Positions 34,925 to 43,295 of a DNA stretch of 64,000 nt are shown piece by piece. The translations under genes and the position numbers were made by a program. Every line of letters begins with the position of its first letter. Position 1 is the stretch's first letter. Origin of the DNA: DASRHT01 sp035650355 (GTDB lineage: Bacteria > Chloroflexota > Ktedonobacteria > Ktedonobacterales > Ktedonobacteraceae); contig DASRHT010000031.1 of NCBI GenBank assembly GCA_035650355.1, positions 62,001 to 126,000 on the forward strand. The letters run 5' to 3'. The notes under the pieces were generated by a model. That model did not search any database. It was not told where the DNA came from and saw only the letters and a program-made list of their open reading frames with translations.

Positions 34925-35680
34925 TCACCCAAGCCTTCGTCCCGCTACATCCCACTGCGACCAGGGCAACGACTGCGACGGCTCCCATCGATTCGCGTTC
35001 GCGTTAAACGATACGGGGACCTCCAGGTTGACGCTATTCAGGGTGGGCATGATCTTTTGTAGGTAGCGGCTGCGCAGTTCATCGGGCGTGGTATCAATAA
35101 TTCCCTCTTTATACAGTTGCTGCATCGCCTGATCATCCTCGGGACCGTACCAGCACAGCGTCTCGTTCCAGAGCCGTTGCAGTGAATGTTCTAACGCGGC
35201 CCGCACCGCACCACCTGCTTTTGCAAGTCGTCGCACCCAGCCTTCGCCATGCGCCTCATGGGTGCGCTCCTCCTGCACGATCTTGCGCGCGCGCTGGCGT
35301 AGAGGCTCGTAGCTGGAGTTCTGGGCCGCCTCAAAAAAGGTGGTAATGGCCGTATCAAGCAGGAAGTTAGTGACCACAAAATCGGTCCAGCCCTGGAAAT
35401 CCTGGTCGAGAAAGGCAACGTGATAATGGAGCGTGCGCGTCTCCGGCTCGATCTGCGCGGGATCGGCCTGACCCTGAGCAAAGTCTTCGAGCAACGGATA
35501 GAGCGTGCGGGCGTGCCCCAGTTCGTCCTGTGTCATCGCGGCTGCGGCAACGGCTGCCTCTAAGGCGGGCGCGCCATTGCACCAGAAGGCGTAGCGGCGT
35601 CCGATGGCCTGCTTATTATCGGCTAGCGACGAGAGTACAGCAAATAATGCTGGATGATCGAGCCCTGTTGTTGTCGTCAT
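34925..35680 (-). CDS. paaC: Phenylacetyl-CoA epoxidase-type subunit PaaC
   Basis: 251 residues, all-helical ferritin-like. In the E. coli complex PaaC is a structural partner of PaaA. Here two metal-type motifs are visible, TQDELGHARTL near 50-60 and VQEERTHEAHGEGW near 135-148, plus a Glu in ITTFFEAA. From memory E. coli PaaC has a Leu and a Gln at the first of these E/H positions, so this version may still bind metal. It sits 4 nt behind paaB and is coupled with it. Closely related BoxB-like or PaaA-like families are less likely given the neighbours. Confidence 0.85.
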   Translation of the reverse strand: MTTTTGLDHPALFAVLSSLADNKQAIGRRYAFWCNGAPALEAAVAAAAMTQDELGHARTLYPLLEDFAQGQADPAQIEPETRTLHYHVAFLDQDFQGWTDFVVTNFLLDTAITTFFEAAQNSSYEPLRQRARKIVQEERTHEAHGEGWVRRLAKAGGAVRAALEHSLQRLWNETLCWYGPEDDQAMQQLYKEGIIDTTPDELRSRYLQKIMPTLNSVNLEVPVSFNANANRWEPSQSLPWSQWDVAGRRLG

Positions 35681-35683
35681 ACT

Positions 35684-35923
35684 CTACGCTCCAATCACTG
35701 TGACGATGCTAGCGCGCGGTATCAGCACCATCTCAATCCACGAAAATTCGTCGTAAATGCTGCGGGCATAGACCTTTGCCAGCTCTACATCATCGGCCAT
35801 GACATTGCCGATCTCGTGCAGCGGCTCGTCATATTTGCGGCGCGCGTAAACCAGCCAGACACAGCTCTCATTGAGCGCATCACGCCGCGACTTTTTCTCT
35901 GCTTCTACAATTGTATTACTCAT
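35684..35923 (-). CDS. paaB: Phenylacetyl-CoA epoxidase-type subunit PaaB
   Basis: 79 residues; a small alpha/beta protein with VWLVYARRKYDEPLHEIGNV, DDVELAKVYARSIYDEF and WIEMVLIPRASIV, which match the PaaB pattern (W-x-V-F-x-R and the A-x-x-x-x-x-x-A-R-D/S-x-Y-x-R region). PaaB bridges PaaAC dimers in the epoxidase complex. It is slightly shorter than the usual 95 residues. The start overlaps the DUF59 gene's stop (ATGA at 35920-35923). Confidence 0.85.
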   Translation of the reverse strand: MSNTIVEAEKKSRRDALNESCVWLVYARRKYDEPLHEIGNVMADDVELAKVYARSIYDEFSWIEMVLIPRASIVTVIGA

Positions 35924-36273
35924 GCCGATACTCCCCAGGTCCGCATAATTTCAATCCCCTCTTCGCTCAGACGCGCCTTTGTCCACACGGGGTCCCAGAC
36001 AACTTCGATCCTGACCTCGCTCACTTCGGGTTCCTGCAACAGGCGTTCGCGGATATCATCCATGATGAAGTCCATCGCCGGACAGCCCATCGCGGTAAAG
36101 GTGAGCTTGAGATCAACCACGCCCTCGTGTTGGGTCAGATCAACGATCAGGCCCATATCGACGACGCTGATGGGCAGTTCCGGGTCCATCACCTCGCGCA
36201 AGGCATCCCACAGGGCGGGACAGGAGGTGTGATCGCGCGGATACGTTTGCAAAGATGGGTAAGTGGTTGTCAT
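35920..36273 (-). CDS. paaD: PaaD N-terminal-type DUF59/MIP18 protein
   Basis: 117 residues. ALREVMDPELPISVVDMGLI, VDLKLTFTAMGCPAMDFIMD and VSEVRIEVVWDPVWTKARLS define the DUF59 (MIP18/PaaD) domain with its conserved Cys. It assists metallocofactor assembly of the epoxidase. The zinc-ribbon half of classical PaaD is missing here and is found as a separate gene at 34698. Both ends overlap neighbours by 4 nt (paaA stop and paaB start), so translation is tightly coupled. Confidence 0.9.
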   Translation of the reverse strand: MTTTYPSLQTYPRDHTSCPALWDALREVMDPELPISVVDMGLIVDLTQHEGVVDLKLTFTAMGCPAMDFIMDDIRERLLQEPEVSEVRIEVVWDPVWTKARLSEEGIEIMRTWGVSA

Positions 36274-37229
36274 GCATCCTGCTCCAACAGACGCAGCATC
36301 TCTTTTTTGCCGCGCTGAACCATGCCAACGAACTCTTCATTGCTCGGTCCACGCCCCTTCCAGCGTTTCATCACATCATCCCAGGTGCAGGCGCCATCCT
36401 CAAGCAGCCAGTGCTTGGCTTTGGCATCGAAGTGGGCCGGGAAGGGACAGTCGAGGACGTACTTCTTCTGCTCTTCATCGTAATGAACGGGAACTTTGAG
36501 CTGCAACTCGTTACAGAGCGGCACGGCGGTAGACATCCAGATCTGGCGCAGTTCGTCGTTGCTATGCCCTTTAAAGCCGTACTCCAGTTGTTCCGTGTGC
36601 TTCTTCAGATCATCGGGCAGACCGAACCATTCGACGGTCAGCAAAAACATCCAGTCAACGGCCCTTTGCAGTTCTTCGTGGCCGCTATTATCTTTATTTA
36701 AGCGGCGCATCCACTGCTCGCCGTGACGCAGGTGGAAGGTCTCCTCTTTATCTACCTTCACCAGGGCGCGCTTCCAGGGGCCGAAGGTGGTGCTCTGGTA
36801 GACATCGCCGAGCAGCGTATAGCCTGCGCGATCATAGAAGGCGTTTGCCACTACCAGCTCGACCCAGCTATCCAGCGGCACATCAAAGGCGTAGGGATAC
36901 TTGAAATTGCGCGGCTCACGCTCGAAGATAAGCTTTTCTGTATCCACCCCCAGATCGCGCAGCAGGCGATAGGCAATATGCGCATGCCCCAGTTCGTCTT
37001 GAATAATCGAGATGGCCGAACCAAAGGCATTGAGGGATGGAGCATGCACAGCAGCGTGATAGTAAGCGGGCGAGCTAATCAGCTCGGTATCGGCAGAAAC
37101 GGTCAGAATGCGCTTCATGCCCTCAAGATACACCGGACTCATATGCTCTATAGACTCGATGAGCTGCTGCTTACGAATGCGGTTAAGCAGAGCCTCTTCA
37201 CTCTGCAAAGTCGGGGTTAGAGCGGTCAT
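36270..37229 (-). CDS. paaA: Phenylacetyl-CoA epoxidase-type catalytic subunit PaaA
   Basis: 319 residues from ATG 37229, chosen for AAGGAG 7 nt upstream. Di-iron ligands are visible in IIQDELGHAHIAYRLL and VDKEETFHLRHGEQWMRRLN, with Glu residues in the first and third helices. PaaA inserts oxygen into the aromatic ring of phenylacetyl-CoA. First gene of a five- to six-gene operon. No reductase paaE and no ligase paaK lie nearby, so the true substrate may differ and electrons must come from elsewhere. A 28-bp hairpin separates it from the lytic transglycosylase gene upstream. Confidence 0.9.
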   Translation of the reverse strand: MTALTPTLQSEEALLNRIRKQQLIESIEHMSPVYLEGMKRILTVSADTELISSPAYYHAAVHAPSLNAFGSAISIIQDELGHAHIAYRLLRDLGVDTEKLIFEREPRNFKYPYAFDVPLDSWVELVVANAFYDRAGYTLLGDVYQSTTFGPWKRALVKVDKEETFHLRHGEQWMRRLNKDNSGHEELQRAVDWMFLLTVEWFGLPDDLKKHTEQLEYGFKGHSNDELRQIWMSTAVPLCNELQLKVPVHYDEEQKKYVLDCPFPAHFDAKAKHWLLEDGACTWDDVMKRWKGRGPSNEEFVGMVQRGKKEMLRLLEQDA

Positions 37230-37331
37230 GGACAATCTCTCCTTAAATGGGAAACCATGTTTCGCTATCTTATCTCTATATGGATATATCAAATTGTATG
37301 TTGGGGGGAAAAAAAAGTCAAGGAAGGAGAA

Positions 37332-37388
37332 GTATAGAAGAGTGCTTGCCAGTTTTGCGACGCAAAACTGGCAAGCACTCTTCTATAC
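37332..37388. terminator. 28-bp perfect palindrome between the transglycosylase and paaA
   Basis: Arms 37332-37359 and 37361-37388 are exact complements about a single central base. It begins 10 nt after the transglycosylase stop (minus strand) and would terminate it ahead of paaA. A short A-rich run adjoins each side. Confidence 0.7.
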
Positions 37389-37398
37389 GAAAAAATGA

Positions 37399-38364
37399 TT
37401 AAATTCCCATAATGATGCGAATATAGTTACGGGTCTCAAGAGGGAGATAATTCATCCAATTGACTCCGCCCAGCCGCACGGCGTTGGCTACAGTGCCGCT
37501 GCCCGCGTTGTAGGCGGCCAGAGCTTTAGCGTAATCGCCGCCGTACTGGCGCGCATAATTTGCCATGTATTGGGCAGCTCCCTTGAGAGCCTGGATTGGA
37601 TCGTACGGATTGATGCCCAGGCCGGCGGCGGTGCTGGGGAGAAATTGAGCGATCCCGACCGCGCCTGCTGGCGACACGGCGTTGGGATTAAAGCCGCTCT
37701 CCTGATTGATCTGGCGCACAAAATAGTCTGGATTAATGCCTGCGTTGATGGCATCCTGCCGCGCAATGGCGATATACATACTCATCGGTAAATTCATCGG
37801 CGGCAGAGGCGCGTTGGCCTGGGTATTGTTTGTATCACGGCCCATCATATTCAAGCCCAGTTGCTGCGCCTTTACCCAGTCCGCCATGTTGCTGAAAGGG
37901 CGAAACAGGCTCTGCCCTTTGCCAAGCGGGGTCAGTGAGAGCAGCGAGATGAGCAGAACAACGGCAATAGCCATGATCACAATGCCAGAGCGGAGGTGTG
38001 GGTGCAGGCGTCGTCCCTGGCCTGCCTTCCGTCCAGTTCTCACCCGTTTTTTCGCACCCGGGATCACCACCGGTTCTCGGCCCGTAGGAGTAATCGTTGC
38101 CTCTAACGCGCTAAGCAACGATTGCGCGGTCGATGCATCCTGGAACGGCTGTGGCAATGGCCTGAGCTGGTCCGTTTGCGCCACTCGCTTCTGCTGCGAA
38201 ATAGCAGCCAGTTGGTCTGTGGTGATAAGAGGATACTGTTCGGCAAAAGCATTATCGGGCGTGAACGCTGTCGGCGGGGTAATCTGGTTAGGCTCTAAAT
38301 AGCGCTCTCCCATCCTATCAGAGATATTCTGCTGATATGACCGGATAGAGTGAAACTGTGACAT
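37399..38364 (-). CDS. Membrane-anchored lytic transglycosylase (SLT domain)
   Basis: 321 residues. A cytoplasmic Gln/Pro-rich region (1-120) with a basic patch leads to one membrane helix near 127-145 (SGIVIMAIAVVLLISLLSL). The SLT domain (about 195-321) has the catalytic Glu in INQESGFNPNAVSPAGAVGI, then AQFLPSTAAGLGI, GGDYAKALAAYNAG and YLPLETRNYI. It cleaves peptidoglycan glycan strands outside the membrane. GAGGT stands 7 nt before the ATG. It is monocistronic between two hairpin-bearing gaps. Confidence 0.92.
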   Translation of the reverse strand: MSQFHSIRSYQQNISDRMGERYLEPNQITPPTAFTPDNAFAEQYPLITTDQLAAISQQKRVAQTDQLRPLPQPFQDASTAQSLLSALEATITPTGREPVVIPGAKKRVRTGRKAGQGRRLHPHLRSGIVIMAIAVVLLISLLSLTPLGKGQSLFRPFSNMADWVKAQQLGLNMMGRDTNNTQANAPLPPMNLPMSMYIAIARQDAINAGINPDYFVRQINQESGFNPNAVSPAGAVGIAQFLPSTAAGLGINPYDPIQALKGAAQYMANYARQYGGDYAKALAAYNAGSGTVANAVRLGGVNWMNYLPLETRNYIRIIMGI

Positions 38365-38797
38365 GAATTTACCTCGTTACTAACCTACATTTTACTCTCT
38401 ATCTGTGAGTCTATATAAGTAGACAGAGGTCCGTCAATCTTTTATGCGAAAACGGGCTAAAAAATACTATAAATTTCCTACGACCTTAACCACCTTTCGT
38501 CAAAACACAACAATTTAGCAAACGATGAAACATTCGTCCTTAGCCACCCCAGAATGCATAAGGTTTGCATGCTTTCTACATGATTCATACACGAGGTATC
38601 GCGCCTTCGGCGTTCAAAAATCTTTTTCTTCTGTGATGTCAAAAAATGTGCTCCGCACATTTTTTGACATCACAGAAGAAAAACCGTGCTCGCGCCTCCG
38701 GTGCGAGCACGGCAGGCGCAAGTGAAATTGCCGTAGCGATGGAAGCTAAATGCACTCCCAGGGGATTGGAAGTCTCCCGAATACTAGCTTATGCTTA
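38365..38797. other. Divergent gap with a 29-bp hairpin and a 10-bp hairpin
   Basis: No gene is visible. Arms 38623-38651 and 38655-38683 are perfect complements around TCC; directly after comes CCGTGCTCGC (38684-38693) with its complement at 38703-38712. GCGCCTCCGGTGCGAGCA here resembles GCGCCTGTGGCGCGAGCA at 4769-4786 in the MITE. The gap separates divergently transcribed genes, so these hairpins are not ordinary terminators. Confidence 0.6.
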
Positions 38798-38827
38798 TTA
38801 ACAAAGCGATCATAACGGTGCTATACT
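38798..38827 (+). promoter_or_regulatory. Sigma-70-like promoter of the endonuclease/phosphatase gene
   Basis: TTAACA (38798-38803) and TATACT (38822-38827) are 18 bp apart. Transcription would start near 38834, only about 36 nt before the gene. Confidence 0.55.
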
Positions 38828-38844
38828 CTCAAAAGGAGGGCGCT

Positions 38845-38892
38845 ATGTGGTGCTCTATCAGGAGAAAAAATGACACGAATCGTTTCTTATAA
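38845..38892 (+). CDS. Possible 15-codon leader ORF overlapping the next start
   Basis: ATG 38845 has a very strong ribosome site (AGGAGGG at 38834-38840) and encodes MWCSIRRKNDTNRFL before TAA. It overlaps the start of the endonuclease gene in another frame. It could couple or attenuate translation. The predicted transcription start near 38834 would leave the ribosome site at the very 5' end, which weakens the case. Confidence 0.3.
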   Translation: MWCSIRRKNDTNRFL

Positions 38893-39856
38893 TATTCTCA
38901 CGGGTGGTTATAATGCGCGAGCGAGCGGGGCCAGGGCGCGGCGCATCAATGAACTGACAAAAATTCTTCGTTCGGCACAGCCTGATATCGCGGGTATCGT
39001 CGAAGCAACCCATCCAGGGATGCAGCAAAAGCCGCTGATCATCGAAGAAATAGCGGAAACGCTGGGCATGCAGCTTGTTCTAGGGGGAGAGGCGACTCAT
39101 CATCATGATTACCGCCTGGCATTTTTGACGCGCTTCCCCATCGTCCATACACATATTCACCCACGTCCGGGCATTCTCAATAAACCATTGCTGGAGGTCT
39201 GCGTTGAGGAAGCGGACGGGGAGCACTTGACGGCGTTTGTCACACACCTGTCGGCGGCTTTCAATCGAGGAAGGGCAGGGGGGCATATCAGGTTGCGCGA
39301 AGCCCAGGAGTTAACGCGCATTATGGCCCCATTACGAGCGCAAAAGCAACCGCATATGGTGATGGGCGATTTCAACTCGCTTGCCCCCGGCGATCCATTC
39401 CAGGCCCATTTGCTCTTACGCTACCTTACATGGCTGGATAAACGTCGCCAGGGGCATAAACTTGCCGACGGACATCCCCATCTTGACGTTGTTGTGCCAC
39501 CCGAACTGCGCATCCTCAACCCGCTCCTGCGGGCCATTCCCCGTAATAGAGTGCTAAGCACACTTTTTGATGCCGCCGCCGCCATTTACGCGCCCCGTGG
39601 CAGCATCAAGCTTTTACGCAACGCGGGATACGTCGATTGTTACCGGCATCTGCATCCATATACACATGGCTTCACCTGTCCCGCCACGCTGCCCGCTGGC
39701 CGCATCGATTATATCTTCGTCAGCCCTGATCTGGCCGCACGATTAGTAAGGTGCGATGTGATTACAGAAGGGGAAGGGATACCAGGCAATCATGCAAGCG
39801 ACCACCTGGCGGTAATTGCAACCTTAGGTCCAGGTGCGCAAGCCGCCACAGACTGA
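38870..39856 (+). CDS. Endonuclease/exonuclease/phosphatase (EEP) family protein
   Basis: 328 residues. The EEP fold shows RIVSYNILTGG at the start, DIAGIVEATHPG (metal Glu), HLTAFVTHLSAAF, MVMGDFNSLAPGDPF (catalytic D-x-N), RIDYIFVSPDLA and NHASDHLAVIATL (terminal D-H). It cleaves phosphodiesters or phosphate esters; no signal peptide, so it acts in the cytoplasm. AGGAGAAAAA precedes the ATG. It converges on dnaJ across a shared bidirectional terminator. Confidence 0.9.
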   Translation: MTRIVSYNILTGGYNARASGARARRINELTKILRSAQPDIAGIVEATHPGMQQKPLIIEEIAETLGMQLVLGGEATHHHDYRLAFLTRFPIVHTHIHPRPGILNKPLLEVCVEEADGEHLTAFVTHLSAAFNRGRAGGHIRLREAQELTRIMAPLRAQKQPHMVMGDFNSLAPGDPFQAHLLLRYLTWLDKRRQGHKLADGHPHLDVVVPPELRILNPLLRAIPRNRVLSTLFDAAAAIYAPRGSIKLLRNAGYVDCYRHLHPYTHGFTCPATLPAGRIDYIFVSPDLAARLVRCDVITEGEGIPGNHASDHLAVIATLGPGAQAATD

Positions 39857-39874
39857 TAGCGAACGATAGCGCCA

Positions 39875-39925
39875 AAAAAGGGCAGCGCGGCGTTGGCAGA
39901 TCGCTAACGCCGCGCTGCCCTTTTT
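39875..39925. terminator. Bidirectional terminator between the EEP gene and dnaJ
   Basis: Perfect 20-bp arms 39875-39894 and 39906-39925 (AAAAAGGGCAGCGCGGCGTT) give a GC-rich stem with a T-run on either strand, serving both converging genes. Confidence 0.88.
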
Positions 39926-39935
39926 ATCTAGCAGG

Positions 39936-41072
39936 TTACTGGAATACGTCTTTCGTCTTCTCAAACAGGTTGCGGAAAATGTTTTTATCGTTCTGCTCGT
40001 TCTGCTCTTTCTCAATGCGAGCAAACTCTTCAAGCAGGTGCTTCTGCTCCGCCGTCAGGTTGGTTGGCGTCACCACTTTCACAATGACGTGCTGATCGCC
40101 CCGTGCGCTGCTATGGACGACCGGCACTCCCAGACCTTTCAGCCGGAAGGAACGGTTACTCTGCGTACCGGCGGGGATCTTCAGCAGCGTCGTCTTGCTA
40201 TCGACGGTAGGAACTTCAACCTCATCGCCGAGCGCGGCCTGCGTGAAGCTGATGGGCAAATCGAACACAATATCATTGCCCTGGCGCTTGAAGAACGGGT
40301 GCGGCTTGACGGTGAGGATCACATACAGGTTGCCCGGGGTGCCACCCCGCGAGCTAACCTCGCCCTCGCCGGTTACGCGCACATTGATACCGTCATCGAC
40401 GCCTGCGGGAATGTTCACAACCACGCGGCGATTGTTGCGCACTCGGCCCTGACCGCGGCACTTCTCGCAGGGGGTCGTGATGACGCGCCCCTCACCCCGG
40501 CAGCGCTCGCACATTGTCACGTTGACAAACTGACCAAAGATCGATTGCTGGACGCGGCGAATCTCGCCTGAACCCTGACAGGCGGAACAGCGCGTTGTTG
40601 ACGTACCGGGTTGCGCACCGTTGCCACGGCAGTTCTGACAGGTCTCCCAGCGCGGAAGCTCTATTTCCTTTTGACAGCCAAAAACAGCTTCCTCAAAGGT
40701 GATGGTCAGATCGTAGCGCAGGTCCGCGCCGCGTTGCGGGCCCGAACGACGCTGAGCGCCTGTAGCGCCCGCGAAGAAGGTTTCAAACAGGTCGTTGATG
40801 CTGCTAAACCCACCAAAGTCGCCAAAGCCAGCACCCACCCCGTTGCCAAGTCCGGCATGCCCGTAGCGATCATAGGCGGCACGCTTCTGCGGATCACTCA
40901 GCACCTCGTAGGCTTCATTGATTTCAATAAAGCGGGCTTCCGCTCCCTGCTCTTTGTTCGTATCCGGGTGATACTGCTTGGCAAGGCGACGAAAGGTTTT
41001 TTTTACCTCGTCGTCCGTTGCGGTGCGAGCTATCCCCAGCACCTCATAATAATCTCGTTTATTTGCCGCCAT
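39936..41072 (-). CDS. dnaJ: Chaperone protein DnaJ
   Basis: 378 residues. J domain with YYEVLGIARTATDDEVKKTF and the HPD triad in QYHPDTNKEQ, a Gly/Phe region (about 70-110), four zinc-binding C-x-x-C-x-G-x-G repeats (CQNCRGNG, CSACQGSG, CERCRGEG, CEKCRGQG) and the C-terminal substrate-binding domain. It stimulates DnaK ATPase and delivers substrates. It lies 187 nt downstream of dnaK on the same strand; a gap of that size suggests partly independent expression. Confidence 0.96.
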   Translation of the reverse strand: MAANKRDYYEVLGIARTATDDEVKKTFRRLAKQYHPDTNKEQGAEARFIEINEAYEVLSDPQKRAAYDRYGHAGLGNGVGAGFGDFGGFSSINDLFETFFAGATGAQRRSGPQRGADLRYDLTITFEEAVFGCQKEIELPRWETCQNCRGNGAQPGTSTTRCSACQGSGEIRRVQQSIFGQFVNVTMCERCRGEGRVITTPCEKCRGQGRVRNNRRVVVNIPAGVDDGINVRVTGEGEVSSRGGTPGNLYVILTVKPHPFFKRQGNDIVFDLPISFTQAALGDEVEVPTVDSKTTLLKIPAGTQSNRSFRLKGLGVPVVHSSARGDQHVIVKVVTPTNLTAEQKHLLEEFARIEKEQNEQNDKNIFRNLFEKTKDVFQ

Positions 41073-41259
41073 CTACTGGTCCTTTATTAGTAAGCAACAG
41101 GGCGCGATTTTATCCGCGCAACTGGATTTAACACGTATTACTTTGCTCAATGACGCAATTGGTAGCATTATACCAGATTACATCGTCACGTAAAATAAAA
41201 ACAACCCCGATAGTATATCTGCCTAAAGAGGCACCCACGAGGGATGCCTCTTGCTCTTG

Positions 41260-43158
41260 CTACATTTCCTTGTATTCGCCCTCGATGGTGTCATCGTGAG
41301 CGCCCTTTGGCTCCTCAGTATGAGGGCCGCCATCGGTCTCTGGCCCTGGTCCCCCGCTCTGACGATAGATCGACTCGCTGATCTTATAGAAGCTCTGCTC
41401 CAGAGACTCGCGCGCTTCCTTGATACGGCTGATATCGTCGGTCGAAAGGGCCGCGCGCACATCAGCGATCTTGGACTCAAGCTCGCTCTTCTGGTCCGCC
41501 GCAAGCTTATCTCCCAGCTCGGTCAGGCTCTTTTCAGAGCGGTAGGCCGCGCTATCGGCAAGGTTACGCTCCTCGACCTCTTCTTTGCGGCGACGGTCCT
41601 CAGCCGCGTGGGACTCGGCATCGCGCACCATACGATCAATCTGATCTTTGGAGAGACCACTGGAGGCCACAATAGTAATCTTCTGCTCGCGACCGGTTCC
41701 CTTATCACGCGCCGACACATTTACTATACCATTCGCGTCAATGTCGAAGGTGACCTCGATCTGTGGGACGCCGCGTGGAGCAGGTGGAATACCATCCAGG
41801 ATAAAGCTACCAAGTGAACGATTGTCCTTTGCGAACTCGCGCTCACCCTGCAGAATGTTGATCTCAACGCTCGGCTGATTATCGCTGGCGGTGGAGAAGA
41901 TCTGGCTCTTCTGCGTCGGGATGGTGGTGTTGCGCTCGATCAGGCGCGTGGAGACGCCGCCGAGGGTCTCGATACCGAGGGAGAGCGGGGTCACGTCGAG
42001 CAGCAGCACGTCTTTGACATCGCCGGTCAGAACGCCTGCCTGGATCGCGGCGCCGACAGCCACCACTTCGTCCGGGTTCACGCCGCGGTTGGGTTCGCGG
42101 TCAAAAATGCGCCGCACCATCGTCTGAACGGCGGGCATGCGGGTCTGACCACCGACAAGCACAACCTCGTTAATGTCGCCCGGGCGGATGCTGGAGTCCG
42201 CGAGCGCCTTCATCACCGGGCCGCGCGACTTCTCGATCAGATCCTCAACCAGTTGCTCCAGCTTCGAACGGGAGAGCGTCATGGTAAGGTGCTTGGGGCC
42301 GCTGGCATCGGCGGTAATAAAGGGCAGGTTGACCTCCGTCTGCATTGAGCTGGATAGCTCTTTCTTGGCCTTCTCCGCCGCCTCTTTCAAACGCTGCAAG
42401 GCCATGCGGTCCTGCCGCAGATCGATGCCCTGCTCCTTGCGGAACTCATCGGCCAGCCAGTTGATGATGCGCTGGTCAAAGTCATCACCGCCCAGGTGGG
42501 TATCGCCATTGGTACTTTTGACTTCAAAGACGCCGTCGCCCAGTTCAAGGATCGAAATGTCGAAGGTGCCGCCGCCCAGGTCGTAAACGGCGATGCGCTC
42601 ATCCTTTTTCTTATCAAGGCCATAGGCCAGCGATGCAGCCGTTGGCTCGTTGATGATACGCAGCACTTCCAGACCGGCGATCTTGCCGGCGTCCTTCGTC
42701 GCCTGGCGTTGAGCATCGTTAAAGTAAGCAGGAACGGTAATCACCGCTTGAGTGACCCGCTCTCCCAGATACGCCTCCGCATCGGACTTCAGCTTTTGCA
42801 GGATCATAGCTGAAATCTCAGGCGGGCTATAGGTTTTTCCCTGCACCTCTACCCAGGCATCGCCGTTGCTGGCGCGCACAACTTTATACGGGACAAGCCG
42901 CTTATCGCGGTCCACTTCCGGGTCATCGAATTTACGGCCCATAAAGCGTTTGATCGAATAAACGGTGTTCTCAGGATTTGTGATAGCCTGGCGCTTTGCC
43001 ACTTCACCGACGAGACGCTCACCATTTTTGTTGATGGCTACAATCGAGGGCGTGGTACGCGATCCTTCCGCGTTAGGGATAACGACCGGCTCGCCGCCTT
43101 CCATCACCGCGACACACGAGTTCGTGGTTCCCAGATCGATTCCAATAACCTTTGGCAC
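41260..43158 (-). CDS. dnaK: Chaperone protein DnaK (Hsp70)
   Basis: 632 residues, full length. IGIDLGTTNSCVAVMEGGEP, VITVPAYFNDAQRQATKDAG, IAVYDLGGGTFDISILELG, EVVLVGGQTRMPAVQTMVRR and VLLLDVTPLSLGIETLGG are the classic Hsp70 signatures; the tail is Glu/Gly-rich. The ATP-driven chaperone acts with DnaJ and GrpE. grpE is not between hrcA and dnaK, unlike the common hrcA-grpE-dnaK-dnaJ order. CCTCC (minus-strand GGAGG) lies just before the start. No CIRCE is visible in the 134-bp gap behind hrcA. Confidence 0.97.
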   Translation of the reverse strand: MPKVIGIDLGTTNSCVAVMEGGEPVVIPNAEGSRTTPSIVAINKNGERLVGEVAKRQAITNPENTVYSIKRFMGRKFDDPEVDRDKRLVPYKVVRASNGDAWVEVQGKTYSPPEISAMILQKLKSDAEAYLGERVTQAVITVPAYFNDAQRQATKDAGKIAGLEVLRIINEPTAASLAYGLDKKKDERIAVYDLGGGTFDISILELGDGVFEVKSTNGDTHLGGDDFDQRIINWLADEFRKEQGIDLRQDRMALQRLKEAAEKAKKELSSSMQTEVNLPFITADASGPKHLTMTLSRSKLEQLVEDLIEKSRGPVMKALADSSIRPGDINEVVLVGGQTRMPAVQTMVRRIFDREPNRGVNPDEVVAVGAAIQAGVLTGDVKDVLLLDVTPLSLGIETLGGVSTRLIERNTTIPTQKSQIFSTASDNQPSVEINILQGEREFAKDNRSLGSFILDGIPPAPRGVPQIEVTFDIDANGIVNVSARDKGTGREQKITIVASSGLSKDQIDRMVRDAESHAAEDRRRKEEVEERNLADSAAYRSEKSLTELGDKLAADQKSELESKIADVRAALSTDDISRIKEARESLEQSFYKISESIYRQSGGPGPETDGGPHTEEPKGAHDDTIEGEYKEM

Positions 43159-43271
43159 TGTTGCCTCCTACTATTATAATTACTTGTATGTTATTTGGTT
43201 GTCACGTTTGGTTTGTTTTATTTGCCGCTTCTGAGCAGATGCTAGAACGCTGGGCAACGACAGGATCTTTT

Positions 43272-43295
43272 GGGCAGGGGCAAGCCCTGCCCCTA
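43272..43295. repeat. REP-like palindrome supplying the hrcA stop codon
   Basis: GGGCAGGGG-CAAG-CCCTGCCCCTA; on the minus strand it opens with TAGGGGCAGGGC, and the first TAG (43293-43295) is the hrcA stop codon. It lies between hrcA and dnaK. Confidence 0.85.

Noticed and set aside
43159..43292. CIRCE or sigma-32-type promoter before dnaK
   Set aside because: No TTAGCACTC half-site is present, and the TATAAT-like box lies too close to the ribosome site to act as a -10.
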